A DNA stretch of 64,000 bases from Microbacterium sp. SLBN-146 (GCF_006715145.1 NZ_VFMR01000001.1:1116001-1180000), one strand, 5' to 3'; shown: positions 1-9,006, numbered from the stretch's first letter. Numbers and translations are program-made. Notes: generated by a model from the sequence alone, not told the origin.

Positions 1-1514
1 AGGAGTTCGTCTGCGCGCGCTCGATCCTGCCCGAACGTCGGTTCGTCGAGGGCGAGGACGGGAGCGCCCGCGACGAGCGCAGTTCCCACCGAGAGGCGCC
101 GCTTCTGTCCGCCCGAGAGGAGGAACGGGTGGGAGTCGGCCTTGTCACGCAGTCCGAAACGGTCGAGGAGCGTCATCGTCCGCGCGCGGACCTCATCTTC
201 CGCGAGTCCTTGACGCCGCAGGCCGTGGGCGATCTCGTCGAAGACGGAATGCGCGATGAATTGGTGCTCGGGATTCTGGAACACGAACCCGATGCGTGAA
301 GCGAGGGTGCGGGCATCCGCTCGTCCGACATCGATCGTCCCGAGCCGGACCGTGCCGCGCGGCGCGGGGACGACGCCCGCGAGCGCCTGCAGCAGTGTCG
401 TCTTGCCCGCGCCGTTGGCGCCCACGATCGCGACGAAGTCGCCGTCCGCGACGTCGAGGTCGATCCCGTGCAGCACGTCGGTGCGTCCCCGTCGGACCCG
501 CAGGCCCCGCACGGCGATGAGTGGCGTCCGCTCGCGCACCACGGTCGGAGAATCGGCCTTTTGTCGGACGATATCGCCCGCATCCTCCGACATCGGCGCG
601 ATCGTCCGACCGGGAACGGATGCCGCGGCCTCGAGCGCCGTCGTGAGTTCGGCCGGTGTGAGGGGAAGCGGCTCGAGCGCGTAGCCCGCGCGGCGTAGGC
701 GGAGCGCCGCGAGCGTCGAGACGGGAAGCCACACACCCATGTCGTGCAGCTCGTCGGCGCGCTGGCGCAGCACGGCGTCGACGGGGCCGTCCGCCGCGAC
801 GCGGCCCGCGTGATCGAGGACGACGACACGGTCGACGAAGCCGACGGCGGCGTCGAGGTTGTGCTCGACGAGGAGGATCGCCCGGTCACCCGCAGCGACG
901 AGCTCGGCGAGCGCCGCGTACACCTCCTCGATCCCGCGGGGGTCGAGGTTGGCGGTGGGCTCGTCGAGCACGAGGAGGGGGGATCCCATCGCGAGTGCGC
1001 ACGCGATGGCGAGGCGCTGCCGCCCTCCGCCCGACAGACGGTCGGGGTTCTCGGCGCGGCGCTCCCACAGGCCCACACGGCGCAGGGCGTCCTCCGCCCG
1101 CGCGAGGACGTCGACCACCGGCATCCGCAGGTTCTCCGGACCGAACGCGACTTCGTCGAGGAGCGTGCCGGTCACGAGCTGCGCATCGGGGTCCTGGAAG
1201 ACCATCGCGACGTGGGGGGACAGCTCAGCGACCGTCGACGTCGTCGTCCGGAGCCCCGCGACCTCGACGGATCCCGAGAGCTCCGCGGGGATGGCGTGCG
1301 GGATGAGCCCGTTGAGAGCCAACGTCAGCGTCGACTTGCCCGACCCGCTCGGGCCGAGGAGCAGGACGACTTCGCCCGGCGCGATGTCGAAGGTCGCGCC
1401 GGCCGGGATCGCGGCATCCGTCCCCTCGTACCGGATCGCGAGGTCACGCACCCGCACGAGCGGAGCGCCGACCGTCGCGGCGGTGACGGGGGAGTCACGC
1501 TCGGGTGCGGTCAC
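1..1514 (-). CDS. ECF transporter ATPase, two fused ABC domains (YkoD-like), 3' end outside window
   Basis: Energizes uptake of a small nutrient by an energy-coupling-factor transporter on the inner membrane face. About 504 codons are visible from a GTG start; the end lies beyond base 1. First ATPase: Walker A GPSGSGKST (about residues 54-62), signature LSGGGRQR (160-167), Walker B LVLDEPTANLD (181-191). Second ATPase: Walker A GANGAGKTT (365-373), signature LSGGQKRR (467-474), Walker B VLALDEPTFGQD (486-497). Fused double ATPases next to a YkoE-like S component match the YkoEDC (HMP/thiamine) arrangement; a T component would be expected to the left. The start lies about 50 bases downstream of two iron-box-like sites, so metal-responsive control is possible. 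Family assignment is firm; the substrate is inferred. Confidence 0.9.
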   Translation of the reverse strand, partial: MTAPERDSPVTAATVGAPLVRVRDLAIRYEGTDAAIPAGATFDIAPGEVVLLLGPSGSGKSTLTLALNGLIPHAIPAELSGSVEVAGLRTTTSTVAELSPHVAMVFQDPDAQLVTGTLLDEVAFGPENLRMPVVDVLARAEDALRRVGLWERRAENPDRLSGGGRQRLAIACALAMGSPLLVLDEPTANLDPRGIEEVYAALAELVAAGDRAILLVEHNLDAAVGFVDRVVVLDHAGRVAADGPVDAVLRQRADELHDMGVWLPVSTLAALRLRRAGYALEPLPLTPAELTTALEAAASVPGRTIAPMSEDAGDIVRQKADSPTVVRERTPLIAVRGLRVRRGRTDVLHGIDLDVADGDFVAIVGANGAGKTTLLQALAGVVPAPRGTVRLGTIDVGRADARTLASRIGFVFQNPEHQFIAHSVFDEIAHGLRRQGLAEDEVRARTMTLLDRFGLRDKADSHPFLLSGGQKRRLSVGTALVAGAPVLALDEPTFGQDRARADEL

Positions 1515-1566
1515 GGTGGGTCCTGATCGAGAGGGGCGGCTGATCGAGTCGGGCGAGGCCGACCGA

Positions 1567-1600
1567 GCCGGTCAGCCTTACCTAACTTAGCCGACCCTAA
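1567..1600 (-). promoter_or_regulatory. two overlapping DtxR/IdeR-like iron boxes
   Basis: On the minus strand two 19-base sites overlap by four bases: TTAGGGTCGGCTAAGTTAG (1582-1600) and TTAGGTAAGGCTGACCGGC (1567-1585). Each matches 14 of 19 positions of the DtxR consensus TTAGGTTAGGCTAACCTAA. They sit between the S component stop and the ATPase start, so they could make the ATPase gene iron-responsive independently of the gene before it. The match is direct; binding is inferred. Confidence 0.5.
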
Positions 1601-2164
1601 TCAGCGGGGCGACGGACGCGTGCCGGCCCGCGCGACGCCGGCTCGGCGCAGGCCCGCACCGATCGCGAGGCCGACGGCGGTCCACGCGACGGGACCCAGG
1701 ACGGCGATCACGAGGTAGACGATCTGCGCCCACGGCAGCATCGCGCTGAGGTTGGCGGCGAAGAACACCGCCGCCGCGACGATGAGTCCGATGACGACCG
1801 CCGAGACGAAGAAGCGCCACGCGGCCCAGGTGCGATAGCGGACGACGGCCGCGACGAGTTCCTGGATGCCGCCGAACAGCACGGCCGTACCGAGGAACTG
1901 CGCCGCGTAGATCGGGGCGATCGCACTCGAGACGAGTGCCGCGAGCAGGTGCGCCGCGAGCGCGACCCACGGCAGGCGCAGGGTCTCCTGCGCGACGATG
2001 CCGGGCAGTACGTGCACGCCCAGGACGAGGCCGTAGACGAGAGGAAGGCTCGTCAGGACGGGGATCGTGATCCAGCCTGCGATGCCTCCGAGCAGTCCCG
2101 TCGCCACGCCGATGGCGGCGCAGACGAGCAGAACGCGCGTCGAGAGGACGGGGGGACGGGCCAC
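1601..2164 (-). CDS. ECF transporter S component, YkoE-like
   Basis: Substrate-binding membrane subunit of an ECF importer, 187 residues from a GTG start. It is almost entirely hydrophobic, with about five membrane segments and a basic C-terminal tail (residues about 170-187). The stretch VLGVHVLPGIVAQETLRLPW resembles the conserved 'lpG..a....R.PgaAL.ae' region of YkoE proteins. It lies directly upstream of a double ABC ATPase gene on the same strand, the usual partner. A TACGAT box six bases before the GTG suggests a leaderless transcript. YkoE of Bacillus is linked to hydroxymethylpyrimidine/thiamine; the nearby iron boxes leave another ligand open. S components diverge quickly, so the substrate is uncertain. 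Confidence 0.75.
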   Translation of the reverse strand: MARPPVLSTRVLLVCAAIGVATGLLGGIAGWITIPVLTSLPLVYGLVLGVHVLPGIVAQETLRLPWVALAAHLLAALVSSAIAPIYAAQFLGTAVLFGGIQELVAAVVRYRTWAAWRFFVSAVVIGLIVAAAVFFAANLSAMLPWAQIVYLVIAVLGPVAWTAVGLAIGAGLRRAGVARAGTRPSPR

Positions 2165-2170
2165 GGTCCG

Positions 2171-2176
2171 ATCGTA
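2171..2176 (-). promoter_or_regulatory. -10 box (TACGAT) six bases before the S-component GTG
   Basis: Minus-strand TACGAT, six bases (CGGACC), then GTG. This spacing would place the transcript start at or next to the start codon, as in leaderless actinobacterial mRNAs. No clear -35 box is visible. Confidence 0.45.
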
Positions 2177-2182
2177 CTGGCG

Positions 2183-3181
2183 TCAGACGCGCCGACGGCG
2201 ACGCGTGAGCCGCACTGCCGGCAGCGGCGGAGCGGGGATGCGCTCGGGACCGTGATCGACGACCGTGCCGAATCGCGCCGCTCCCGCTTCCCAGGCCTCG
2301 CGCGCCTCGGCGATCTCTTCGTGCGAGCGCCCCACGAAGTTCCACCACATCACGATGTCGTCCTCGAACGGCTCTCCGCCGAGGAGGAAGACGGTCGCCT
2401 CGTCGTCGGATTCGACGGTGATCGACGCGCGGCGGATGCCGAGGTAGAGGAGGTGCCGACGGTCGAGGGATGCCAGGGGCTCGGCTGTCTCGGCATCCTC
2501 CAGGTCTTCACCTGTCAGGACCCGCACGGTTCCCGTGACGCCGACGAGCGCGTACTCCCAGTCCTCGCGCAGGGGGATCGTGACGCGGGACCCGGCGGGG
2601 ATGCGGATCTCGGCGCCGACGATGGGCGTGTGCACCGTCGCGGGAGAACGGTGCCCCGCGAACTCGCCGACCACGAGGGTCGCCTCGGCGCCGCCGGGAA
2701 TGCCGACGACGGGCAGGTCGTCGTGCCGCTCGAACTCCGGCGGGCCGTGGCGCCGCGTCTCGGGCAGGGCGATCCACAGTTGCAGCGCATCGAGGGGGAT
2801 CGGGGCATCGCCGACCGAGTACTCGGAGTGCGAGATCCCTGCACCGCTCGTCATGATGTTGAGCACTCCGCGCCGCACCGTGACGTCGCTGCCGACGGAG
2901 TCGCGATGGCGCACTTCGCCGATGAAGGGCCACGTGACCGTCTGCAGACCGATGTGCGGATGCGGCTCGACGCGCATGAGGGTGTCCTGCGGACCGAACC
3001 GGTCGAGGAAGCACCAGGCTCCGACGAGCGGAAGGTCGCGCTGCGGCAGCGCGCGGTGCACCTCCATCGCCCGCACGCCGCCGAGCGGAACCTCCCGCGA
3101 CTCCAGCAGGAGCGCGCGGGGCCCGTCGCATGCGGCGGGGGTCTCCGCGGCGACGGCGGAGTCGGAGTCGAGGCGCGTCAT
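2183..3181 (-). CDS. pirin family protein
   Basis: Cupin-fold metalloprotein of the pirin family, 332 residues; bacterial members act as quercetinases or metabolic regulators. The metal-ligand motifs are intact: EPHPHIGLQTVTW (about residues 72-84) supplies two histidines, and SGAGISHSEYS (about 112-122) supplies the later His and Glu, equivalent to His56/His58/His101/Glu103 of human pirin. A conserved C-terminal pirin domain follows (GEPFEDDIVMWWNFVGRS, about 268-285), with a basic tail ending RRRRRV. The gene starts four bases after the upstream GNAT gene stops, so the two are probably co-transcribed. The function of this copy cannot be read from sequence. Confidence 0.92.
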   Translation of the reverse strand: MTRLDSDSAVAAETPAACDGPRALLLESREVPLGGVRAMEVHRALPQRDLPLVGAWCFLDRFGPQDTLMRVEPHPHIGLQTVTWPFIGEVRHRDSVGSDVTVRRGVLNIMTSGAGISHSEYSVGDAPIPLDALQLWIALPETRRHGPPEFERHDDLPVVGIPGGAEATLVVGEFAGHRSPATVHTPIVGAEIRIPAGSRVTIPLREDWEYALVGVTGTVRVLTGEDLEDAETAEPLASLDRRHLLYLGIRRASITVESDDEATVFLLGGEPFEDDIVMWWNFVGRSHEEIAEAREAWEAGAARFGTVVDHGPERIPAPPLPAVRLTRRRRRV

Positions 3182-3185
3182 GACG

Positions 3186-3515
3186 TCAGGACGTGGACGG
3201 CCAGGCCACCGTCAGGCCGGGCACGTCGTTCTCGCCGAGCCACTTCGCCACGACGGGGCAGTAGGGGACGACGGTCTCGTCGCGGGATGCGGCATCCGTC
3301 ATCGCCTCTTCGATCAGGATGCCGGCGAGCCCGCGTCCGCGGAAGGCCGGGTCGATCTCGGTGTGCGGGAACGTGTGGCGACCCCGGGAATCGACGCGGA
3401 ACTCCGTGAATCCCGCGAGCACGTCGCCCACGTGGATCTCGTACCGCTCGTGCTCATCGTCGCGCGTCACCGTTGGTTCCGCGTCCGTGTTCGTCGCGGG
3501 ACTCTGATCTGTCAT
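3186..3515 (-). CDS. small GNAT-type N-acetyltransferase (Acetyltransf_CG family)
   Basis: 109-residue single-domain acyl-CoA-binding protein. The core HTEIDPAFRGRGLAGILIEE (about residues 50-69) is the signature of the short GCN5-related family PF14542, with the acetyl-CoA loop RGRGLA, followed by VVPYCPVVAKWL. The N-terminal 20 residues are polar and poorly conserved. First gene of a two-gene unit with the pirin gene, divergent from the helicase with 92 bases between the starts. A GAGGAT six bases before the ATG could be either a -10 box or a weak ribosome-binding site. The substrate is unknown for this family. Confidence 0.88.
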   Translation of the reverse strand: MTDQSPATNTDAEPTVTRDDEHERYEIHVGDVLAGFTEFRVDSRGRHTFPHTEIDPAFRGRGLAGILIEEAMTDAASRDETVVPYCPVVAKWLGENDVPGLTVAWPSTS

Positions 3516-3595
3516 GGCCGCATCCTCTCGTCGCCCTCTCCAACGTACGCGGCGCCGATACTCTTCCGCGAGGGCCGCGCGACCCCCGGGTCGGG

Positions 3596-3601
3596 CAGAC
3601 T
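3596..3601 (+). promoter_or_regulatory. -10-like box (CAGACT) six bases before the helicase GTG
   Basis: CAGACT, then six bases, then GTG. It is one base off TANNNT but has the same spacing as other first genes in this window, and no Shine-Dalgarno sequence precedes the GTG. Confidence 0.3.
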
Positions 3602-3607
3602 CGACGG

Positions 3608-6121
3608 GTGACCCTTCTCTCTCTCGTCGACGGCGCCGACCCCGATGCCGTCTACGACGCGTTCGTGGAGTGGGCCTCCGGACGCGGTCTCGCCCTGTAT
3701 CCGGCGCAGGACGAAGCGGTCATGGAACTCGTCTCGGGGGCCAACGTCGTCCTCTCGACGCCGACGGGCACGGGAAAGTCCCTCGTCGCGGTCGCCGCCC
3801 ACGCGGCATCCCTCGCCCGTGGCGGCCGGACGTACTACACGGCCCCCATCAAGGCCCTCGTCAGCGAGAAGTTCTTCGCGCTGACCGAGATCTTCGGTGC
3901 CGAGAATGTCGGCATGGTGACGGGCGACTCCGCGGTGAACCCCGACGCGCCCATCGTGTGCTGCACCGCCGAGATCCTCGCGAACATCGCGCTCCGGCAA
4001 GGGGCGGATGCCGCGATCGACCAGGTCGTGATGGACGAGTTCCACTACTACGGCGACCCGGAACGAGGATGGGCGTGGCAGGTGCCGCTCCTCCTCCTCG
4101 AGCGCGCGCAGTTCCTTCTCATGTCGGCGACCCTCGGCGACGTCACGCCGATCGCGGAAGACCTCACGCGTCGTACAGGCCGCCCCACGGCGCTCGTGAC
4201 GGGGGTCGAACGGCCCGTGCCCCTCCACTTCTCCTACTCTCGCGAGCCCGTGCAGGAGGTCGTGCAGAAACTCCTCGACGACCGCGAGATCCCCATCTAC
4301 ATCGTGCACTTCTCGCAGGCGGCGGCCCTCGAACGGGCGCAGGCGCTCATCAACACCAAGATCGCGTCGCGGGAGCAGCGCGACGCGATCGCCGAGGCGA
4401 TCGGCGGCTTCCGCTTCACGACGGGCTTCGGCAAGACGCTCTCGCGCCTCGTCCGCGCGGGCATCGGCGTGCACCACGCGGGCATGCTGCCGCGCTACCG
4501 GCGCCTCGTCGAGACCCTCGCGCAGCGCGGCCTGCTGAAGGTCATCTGCGGTACCGACACGCTCGGCGTCGGCATCAACGTGCCGATCCGCACCGTCATC
4601 GTCACGGCCCTGGCGAAGTTCGACGGGGAGCGGATGCGGCAGCTCAGCGCCCGCGAGTTCCACCAGGTCGCCGGCCGCGCCGGCCGCGCCGGGTATGACA
4701 CGTACGGAAACGTCATCGTGATGGCGCCGGAGTGGGAGATCGAGAACGCCGTCGCGCTCCGCAAGGCGGGCGACGACGCGGCCAAGCGCAAGAAGATCGT
4801 GCGGAAGAAGGCCCCGCAGGGTGTCGTCAACTGGGGTGAGGGATCGTACGAACGCCTCATCGCGGCATCCCCCGAACCGCTCGTACCGCACCTGCAGCTC
4901 ACCGCAGCGATGCTCATCAACATCATCGGGCGCGGGGGCGACGTCTTCGCCAACGTCCGCTCGCTCGTGTTCGACAACCACGAGCCGCGTGCTCGTCAGT
5001 ACGAACTCGCCCGGCGGGCGATCGCGATCTACCGCACGCTCGTGACGGCCGGGATCGTGCAGTCGTCCGGCACGTTCGACGACAGCGGCGCACCGCGGAT
5101 CTTCCTGACGGTCGACCTGCAGCCGAACTTCGCGCTCAACCAGCCTCTCTCGCCGTTCGCCCTCGCCGCCATCGGTCTGCTCGAGCCGGACGACGCGGTC
5201 GGGGGCGGGATCGGCACGGGCCACTACGCCCTCGACGTCGTGAGCATCATCGAAGCGACCCTCGACGATCCGCGCGCGATCCTCTCTCAGCAGGAGTACC
5301 GCGCCCGTGGCGAGGCCGTGGGGGCCATGAAGCGCGAGGGCATCGAGTACGACGAGCGGATGGCCCTCCTCGAGGACATCACGTACCCGAAGCCTCTCGA
5401 AGAGCTGCTCGCGCAGGCTTTCGAGACGTTCGCGTCGTCGCAGCCGTGGGTGCGCGACTTCGAGCTGTCGCCCAAGTCGGTCGTCCGCGACATGTACGAG
5501 CGGGCGATGTCGTTCGCCGAGTTCGTGTCGTTCTACCAGCTGTCGCGGAGCGAGGGCCTCGTCCTGCGCTACCTCTCGGATGCCTACCGCGCGGTGCGAC
5601 AGACGGTGCCCGCCGAGGCCCGCACGACAGAGCTCGACGACATCGTCGAGTGGCTCGGTGAACTCGTGCGGCAGGTCGACTCGTCGCTCGTGGACGAGTG
5701 GGCGGCCCTCATCGACCCCGCCGCCGCGACCGACGAACCCGTCGTCCCGCCCGCGCCCCCGTCGATCCTCACCAATCGGCGGGCGTTCACGGTGCTCGTG
5801 CGCAACGAGCTCTTCCGGCGCATCCAGCTCGCGGCTCAGCAGGACGACGACGCCCTCGTCGCCCTCGACCCCGACATCGACTGGCCCGAGCGCCTCGACG
5901 CGTACTACGACGACCACGACGTCATCCTCACGGGCGGCTCCGCCCGCTCTCCGCGCCTGTGCGCGATCGACGAGTCGGGCGAGGGCGTATGGCGGGTCGA
6001 GCAGACGATCGACGATCCCGCGGGCGACCACGACTGGCGCATCCGCGCGGAGGTCGACCTCGCGGCATCTGTCGAAGAGGGAACCGCCATCGTCCGCGTG
6101 ACCGACGTCGTCCGCCTCTAG
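3608..6121 (+). CDS. Ski2-like DExH-box RNA helicase with DUF3516 C-terminal domain
   Basis: ATP-dependent superfamily 2 helicase, 837 residues from the GTG at 3608. Visible motifs: Walker A STPTGTGKS (residues 50-58), motif II DEFH (143-146), motif III SATL (173-176), the Ski2-type HHAGMLPRYRRLVE (about 295-308), and motif VI QVAGRAGRAGYDTYG (about 356-370). The remaining roughly 400 residues match the DUF3516 region that follows these helicases in actinobacteria. I prefer this start because residues upstream in the same frame would run into the divergent GNAT promoter. The likely role is RNA unwinding or turnover, by family analogy. It stands alone as a transcription unit. The reverse strand is also open here, a GC-rich artefact. 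Confidence 0.92.
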   Translation: MTLLSLVDGADPDAVYDAFVEWASGRGLALYPAQDEAVMELVSGANVVLSTPTGTGKSLVAVAAHAASLARGGRTYYTAPIKALVSEKFFALTEIFGAENVGMVTGDSAVNPDAPIVCCTAEILANIALRQGADAAIDQVVMDEFHYYGDPERGWAWQVPLLLLERAQFLLMSATLGDVTPIAEDLTRRTGRPTALVTGVERPVPLHFSYSREPVQEVVQKLLDDREIPIYIVHFSQAAALERAQALINTKIASREQRDAIAEAIGGFRFTTGFGKTLSRLVRAGIGVHHAGMLPRYRRLVETLAQRGLLKVICGTDTLGVGINVPIRTVIVTALAKFDGERMRQLSAREFHQVAGRAGRAGYDTYGNVIVMAPEWEIENAVALRKAGDDAAKRKKIVRKKAPQGVVNWGEGSYERLIAASPEPLVPHLQLTAAMLINIIGRGGDVFANVRSLVFDNHEPRARQYELARRAIAIYRTLVTAGIVQSSGTFDDSGAPRIFLTVDLQPNFALNQPLSPFALAAIGLLEPDDAVGGGIGTGHYALDVVSIIEATLDDPRAILSQQEYRARGEAVGAMKREGIEYDERMALLEDITYPKPLEELLAQAFETFASSQPWVRDFELSPKSVVRDMYERAMSFAEFVSFYQLSRSEGLVLRYLSDAYRAVRQTVPAEARTTELDDIVEWLGELVRQVDSSLVDEWAALIDPAAATDEPVVPPAPPSILTNRRAFTVLVRNELFRRIQLAAQQDDDALVALDPDIDWPERLDAYYDDHDVILTGGSARSPRLCAIDESGEGVWRVEQTIDDPAGDHDWRIRAEVDLAASVEEGTAIVRVTDVVRL

Positions 6122-6319
6122 CACCACCCTCCCGCGCGAGGCCGGGGCCCGGGTCTTCTCGGCGGGGGAGCCGGGGTTCCGCGGCGGCCGGTGCGGCTAG
6201 GCTCGCCGCGAGCGCGCCGGTGGAGGCCGCAGAGCGGAGCAGTCGCACATGTGCACGAGTTTCCCGCTGAGAGCGGATGACGGGAGCGCCCGCGACGCAG
6301 GGGGCGGTGTCCGCCAGCC
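6122..6319. other. intergenic stretch: half copy of the dispersed palindrome and a possible promoter
   Basis: Non-coding. Bases 6151-6164 (GGGTCTTCTCGGCG) match one arm of the 61-bp palindromic element found elsewhere in the window; the other arm is not recognisable. TAGGCT at 6198-6203 is a candidate -10 box for the next gene with a leader of about 110 bases. GCACATGTGC near 6245 is a short palindrome of unknown meaning. Confidence 0.4.
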
Positions 6320-6856
6320 GTGACGACGTACCTCGCCTTTCTGCGTGCGATCAACCTGGGATCGAAGCGGGTGTTCCCGAAGGACGACATCCGCCGGGTC
6401 GTGACGGATGCCGGTTTCGCCGGCGTGCAGACGCACATCAACACCGGAAACGTGCGATTCGACTCCGCCATGCGCTCTCGGGCACGCATCGAGGAGGCGC
6501 TCGAGCGCGCATTCTCCGCCGACCGCGGCTTCGACGTGCCGACGATCGTCTTCTCGACGGCCGAGTTCGCCTCGATCGCATCGGATGCCGCGGAGCTCGC
6601 CGCCGCACGACCCGGCCTCGCGCGGCACTACGTGTACTTGCTCAAGGAGGAGCCGCCGACCTCGATCGCGCACGAGATCGAGGCGACGTCGTCGGAAGCC
6701 GGCGAGATGATCGTGCGCGGACGCGCCGCTCACGCCCTGCTCGGTGAGGGCTACCAGGACGGTGTCGTCGATCCCCTCCGTGCCGCCAAGCTCCTGGGTG
6801 TCGCGACGAATCGGAACGCCACGGTGATCGCCGCGCTCGCGGCGAAGTGGTGCTGA
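6320..6856 (+). CDS. DUF1697 domain protein
   Basis: 178-residue cytoplasmic protein of unknown function. The opening YLAFLRAINLGSKRVFPKDD, then HINTGNVRFDS (about residues 38-48) and the terminal TNRNATVIAALAAK are hallmarks of DUF1697, and the length is typical of the family. The GTG start has no obvious ribosome-binding site. The gene ends before recQ, with the recQ promoter placed in the short gap after it. No reaction is established for the family, and the neighbours (helicases) give no clear clue. Confidence 0.85.
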   Translation: MTTYLAFLRAINLGSKRVFPKDDIRRVVTDAGFAGVQTHINTGNVRFDSAMRSRARIEEALERAFSADRGFDVPTIVFSTAEFASIASDAAELAAARPGLARHYVYLLKEEPPTSIAHEIEATSSEAGEMIVRGRAAHALLGEGYQDGVVDPLRAAKLLGVATNRNATVIAALAAKWC

Positions 6857-6924
6857 GGGGCCGGCTCGCGGCATCCCTCCTCCACAGTTCCCGCGACGCG
6901 GTCACGGACGTCGGTGGGGCTGAT

Positions 6925-6930
6925 TACGCT
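6925..6930 (+). promoter_or_regulatory. -10 box (TACGCT) six bases before the recQ ATG
   Basis: TACGCT, GGAGTG, ATG. A TSS seven bases after the box would coincide with the ATG. GGAG is too close to the ATG to act as a normal ribosome-binding site. No clear -35 element. Confidence 0.45.
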
Positions 6931-6936
6931 GGAGTG

Positions 6937-8919
6937 ATGGCCTCCCTCCCGCACGACGACCCGTACGCGGACCTCGTGTGGGACCCCGACGAGCTGGCCC
7001 CGCCGCCCGAGTTCGATGAGCCACCGTTCGCCCCCGATTCCGGGGTGTCTCCGGCGGCGGAACCCGTCGCGGCCGCCTTCGCAGGCACACCGCGCCATGC
7101 CTTCACGGGGGCGGATCCCGCTGTCGTGCTCAAGCAGGTCTTCGGATACGACGAGTTCCGGGGCGACCAGAGGGAGATCGTCCAGCACGTCATCGGGGGC
7201 GGCGACGCCGTCGTGCTCATGCCGACGGGTGGCGGCAAGAGCGTCACGTACCAGGTGCCGGCGCTCGTGCGACCGGGAACAGGGCTCGTCATCAGCCCGC
7301 TCATCGCCCTCATGCACGACCAGGTCGACGCGCTCCTCGCGAACGGCGTGCGGGCGGCGTATCTCAACTCGACGCAGTCGCCGACCGAGCGCGCATCGGT
7401 CGAGCAGGCGTATCTGACGGGTGAGCTCGACGTTCTCTACGTCGCCCCCGAGCGTCTGTCGGGGGCCGCCACGACGAAGCTCCTGCAACGAGGGCAGCTG
7501 AGTGTCATCGCCATCGACGAGGCGCACTGTGTGTCGCAGTGGGGGCACGACTTCCGTCCCGACTACCTCGCCCTCGGCGATCTCGACGAGCGGTTCCCGG
7601 GCGTTCCGCGCATGGCACTGACCGCGACGGCGACGCGAGAGACGCATCGCGAACTCACGCAGCGTCTGCGGCTTCCCGATGCCCGGCACTTCGTCGCGAG
7701 CTTCGACCGTCCGAACATCCAGTACCGCATCGAAGCCAAGGTCGACCCGCGGCGACAGCTCGTCGCGTTCATCAAGGCGCAGCCCGAGGGCTCCGCCGGG
7801 ATCGTCTACGCACTCAGCCGCAAGACGGTCGAGCAGACGGCGGAGTTCCTGTCCGGGCAGGGGATCGACGCGTTGCCGTATCACGCGGGCCTTCCGTCCG
7901 ATGTGCGGGCGGCGAACCAGTCGAGGTTCCTGCGCGACGACGGCGTCGTGATGGTCGCGACGATCGCCTTCGGCACGGGGATCGACAAGCCCGACGTGCG
8001 GTTCGTCGGGCACATCGATTTGCCGAAATCGGTCGAGGGGTACTACCAGGAGACCGGCCGCGCGGGCCGCGATGGACTGCCGTCCGTCGCGTGGATGGCA
8101 TATGGACTCGGCGATGTCGTCCAGCAGCGCAGGCTGATCGACCAGAGTCCCGGTGATCGCGCCTTCAAGATGCGGCTGGGGCAGCATCTCGACGCGATGC
8201 TCGCGCTGTGTGAGACCGTGGGATGCCGCAGGCAGAACCTTCTCGGATACTTCGGCGAACCGTCGCAGCCGTGCGGCAACTGCGACACGTGCATCGAAGC
8301 ACCCGACACGTGGGACGGTCTCGTTCCCGCGCAGAAGCTGCTCTCGACCATCGTCCGGCTCCAGCGCGAGCGGGGTCAGGCTTTCGGCGCGGGGCACCTC
8401 ATCGACATCCTCCGCGGCGCGAGCACCGACCGCATCCGCCAGCAGGGGCACGACAAGCTCTCGACCTATGGCCTCGGGGCCGACCTCTCCGATCAGGATT
8501 GGCGCAGTGTCATCCGTCAGCTTCTCGCGCGGGGCATCCTCGTGGCGCAGGGCGAGTACGGCACGCTCGCGTTGGGCGAGCCGGGCGCCGACGTTCTGCG
8601 CGGTGAGGCCGCAGTTCCGCTGCGGCGCGATGTGCTCGGTCGTGGCGCCGGGCCGGCACGGCTGCGCAAGTCCTCCGCGCCCGAGCAGGTCGGCGAAGGC
8701 GACCGCGACCTCTTCGAGGCGCTCCGCGCGTGGCGTGCGGGGGTGTCGCGTGAGCTCGGCGTCCCGGCGTACATCGTGTTCGGCGACGCGACGCTCCGTG
8801 CGCTCGCCGAGAAGCGTCCGACATCCCTCGCCGACCTCGACGGCGTGACCGGCATCGGTGCCAAGAAGCGCGAGGCCTACGGCGAAGCTGTGCTCGAGGT
8901 CGTCGCCGCGGCATCCTGA
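6937..8919 (+). CDS. recQ: RecQ family ATP-dependent DNA helicase
   Basis: 3'-5' DNA helicase for recombination and replication-fork repair, 660 residues. Order: acidic N-terminal extension (residues 1-50), helicase core with Walker A MPTGGGKS (about 93-100), DEAH motif IDEAHCVSQWGHDFRPDY (about 195-212), FDRPNIQYR (about 259-267), motif VI YYQETGRAGRDG (about 369-380), a RecQ-Ct zinc site (C-x15-C-x2-C-x2-C in the region ending CGNCDTC, about 430-452), winged helix, and a C-terminal HRDC domain (about 585-660). The ATG at 6937 fits a leaderless promoter; a longer frame upstream overlaps the DUF1697 gene and lacks family similarity. The length matches actinobacterial RecQ. Confidence 0.93.
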   Translation: MASLPHDDPYADLVWDPDELAPPPEFDEPPFAPDSGVSPAAEPVAAAFAGTPRHAFTGADPAVVLKQVFGYDEFRGDQREIVQHVIGGGDAVVLMPTGGGKSVTYQVPALVRPGTGLVISPLIALMHDQVDALLANGVRAAYLNSTQSPTERASVEQAYLTGELDVLYVAPERLSGAATTKLLQRGQLSVIAIDEAHCVSQWGHDFRPDYLALGDLDERFPGVPRMALTATATRETHRELTQRLRLPDARHFVASFDRPNIQYRIEAKVDPRRQLVAFIKAQPEGSAGIVYALSRKTVEQTAEFLSGQGIDALPYHAGLPSDVRAANQSRFLRDDGVVMVATIAFGTGIDKPDVRFVGHIDLPKSVEGYYQETGRAGRDGLPSVAWMAYGLGDVVQQRRLIDQSPGDRAFKMRLGQHLDAMLALCETVGCRRQNLLGYFGEPSQPCGNCDTCIEAPDTWDGLVPAQKLLSTIVRLQRERGQAFGAGHLIDILRGASTDRIRQQGHDKLSTYGLGADLSDQDWRSVIRQLLARGILVAQGEYGTLALGEPGADVLRGEAAVPLRRDVLGRGAGPARLRKSSAPEQVGEGDRDLFEALRAWRAGVSRELGVPAYIVFGDATLRALAEKRPTSLADLDGVTGIGAKKREAYGEAVLEVVAAAS

Positions 8920-8945
8920 CCCGGCTCCCGTACGCGCCCCCCTTC

Positions 8946-9006
8946 GCCGAGAAGACCCAAACGGTCGCGGGTGCCGCGGATAGCCGACGTTCCGCGTCTT
9001 CTCGGC
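8946..9006. repeat. 61-bp dispersed palindromic element, copy 1
   Basis: Arms GCCGAGAAGAC and GTCTTCTCGGC are perfect inverted repeats enclosing 39 variable bases. The total length is 61 bases, as in the five other copies. It lies 26 bases after the recQ stop. Confidence 0.75.

Noticed and set aside
3512..6127. 871-codon minus-strand frame opposite the helicase
   Set aside because: Pure antisense shadow; the plus strand carries all helicase motifs.
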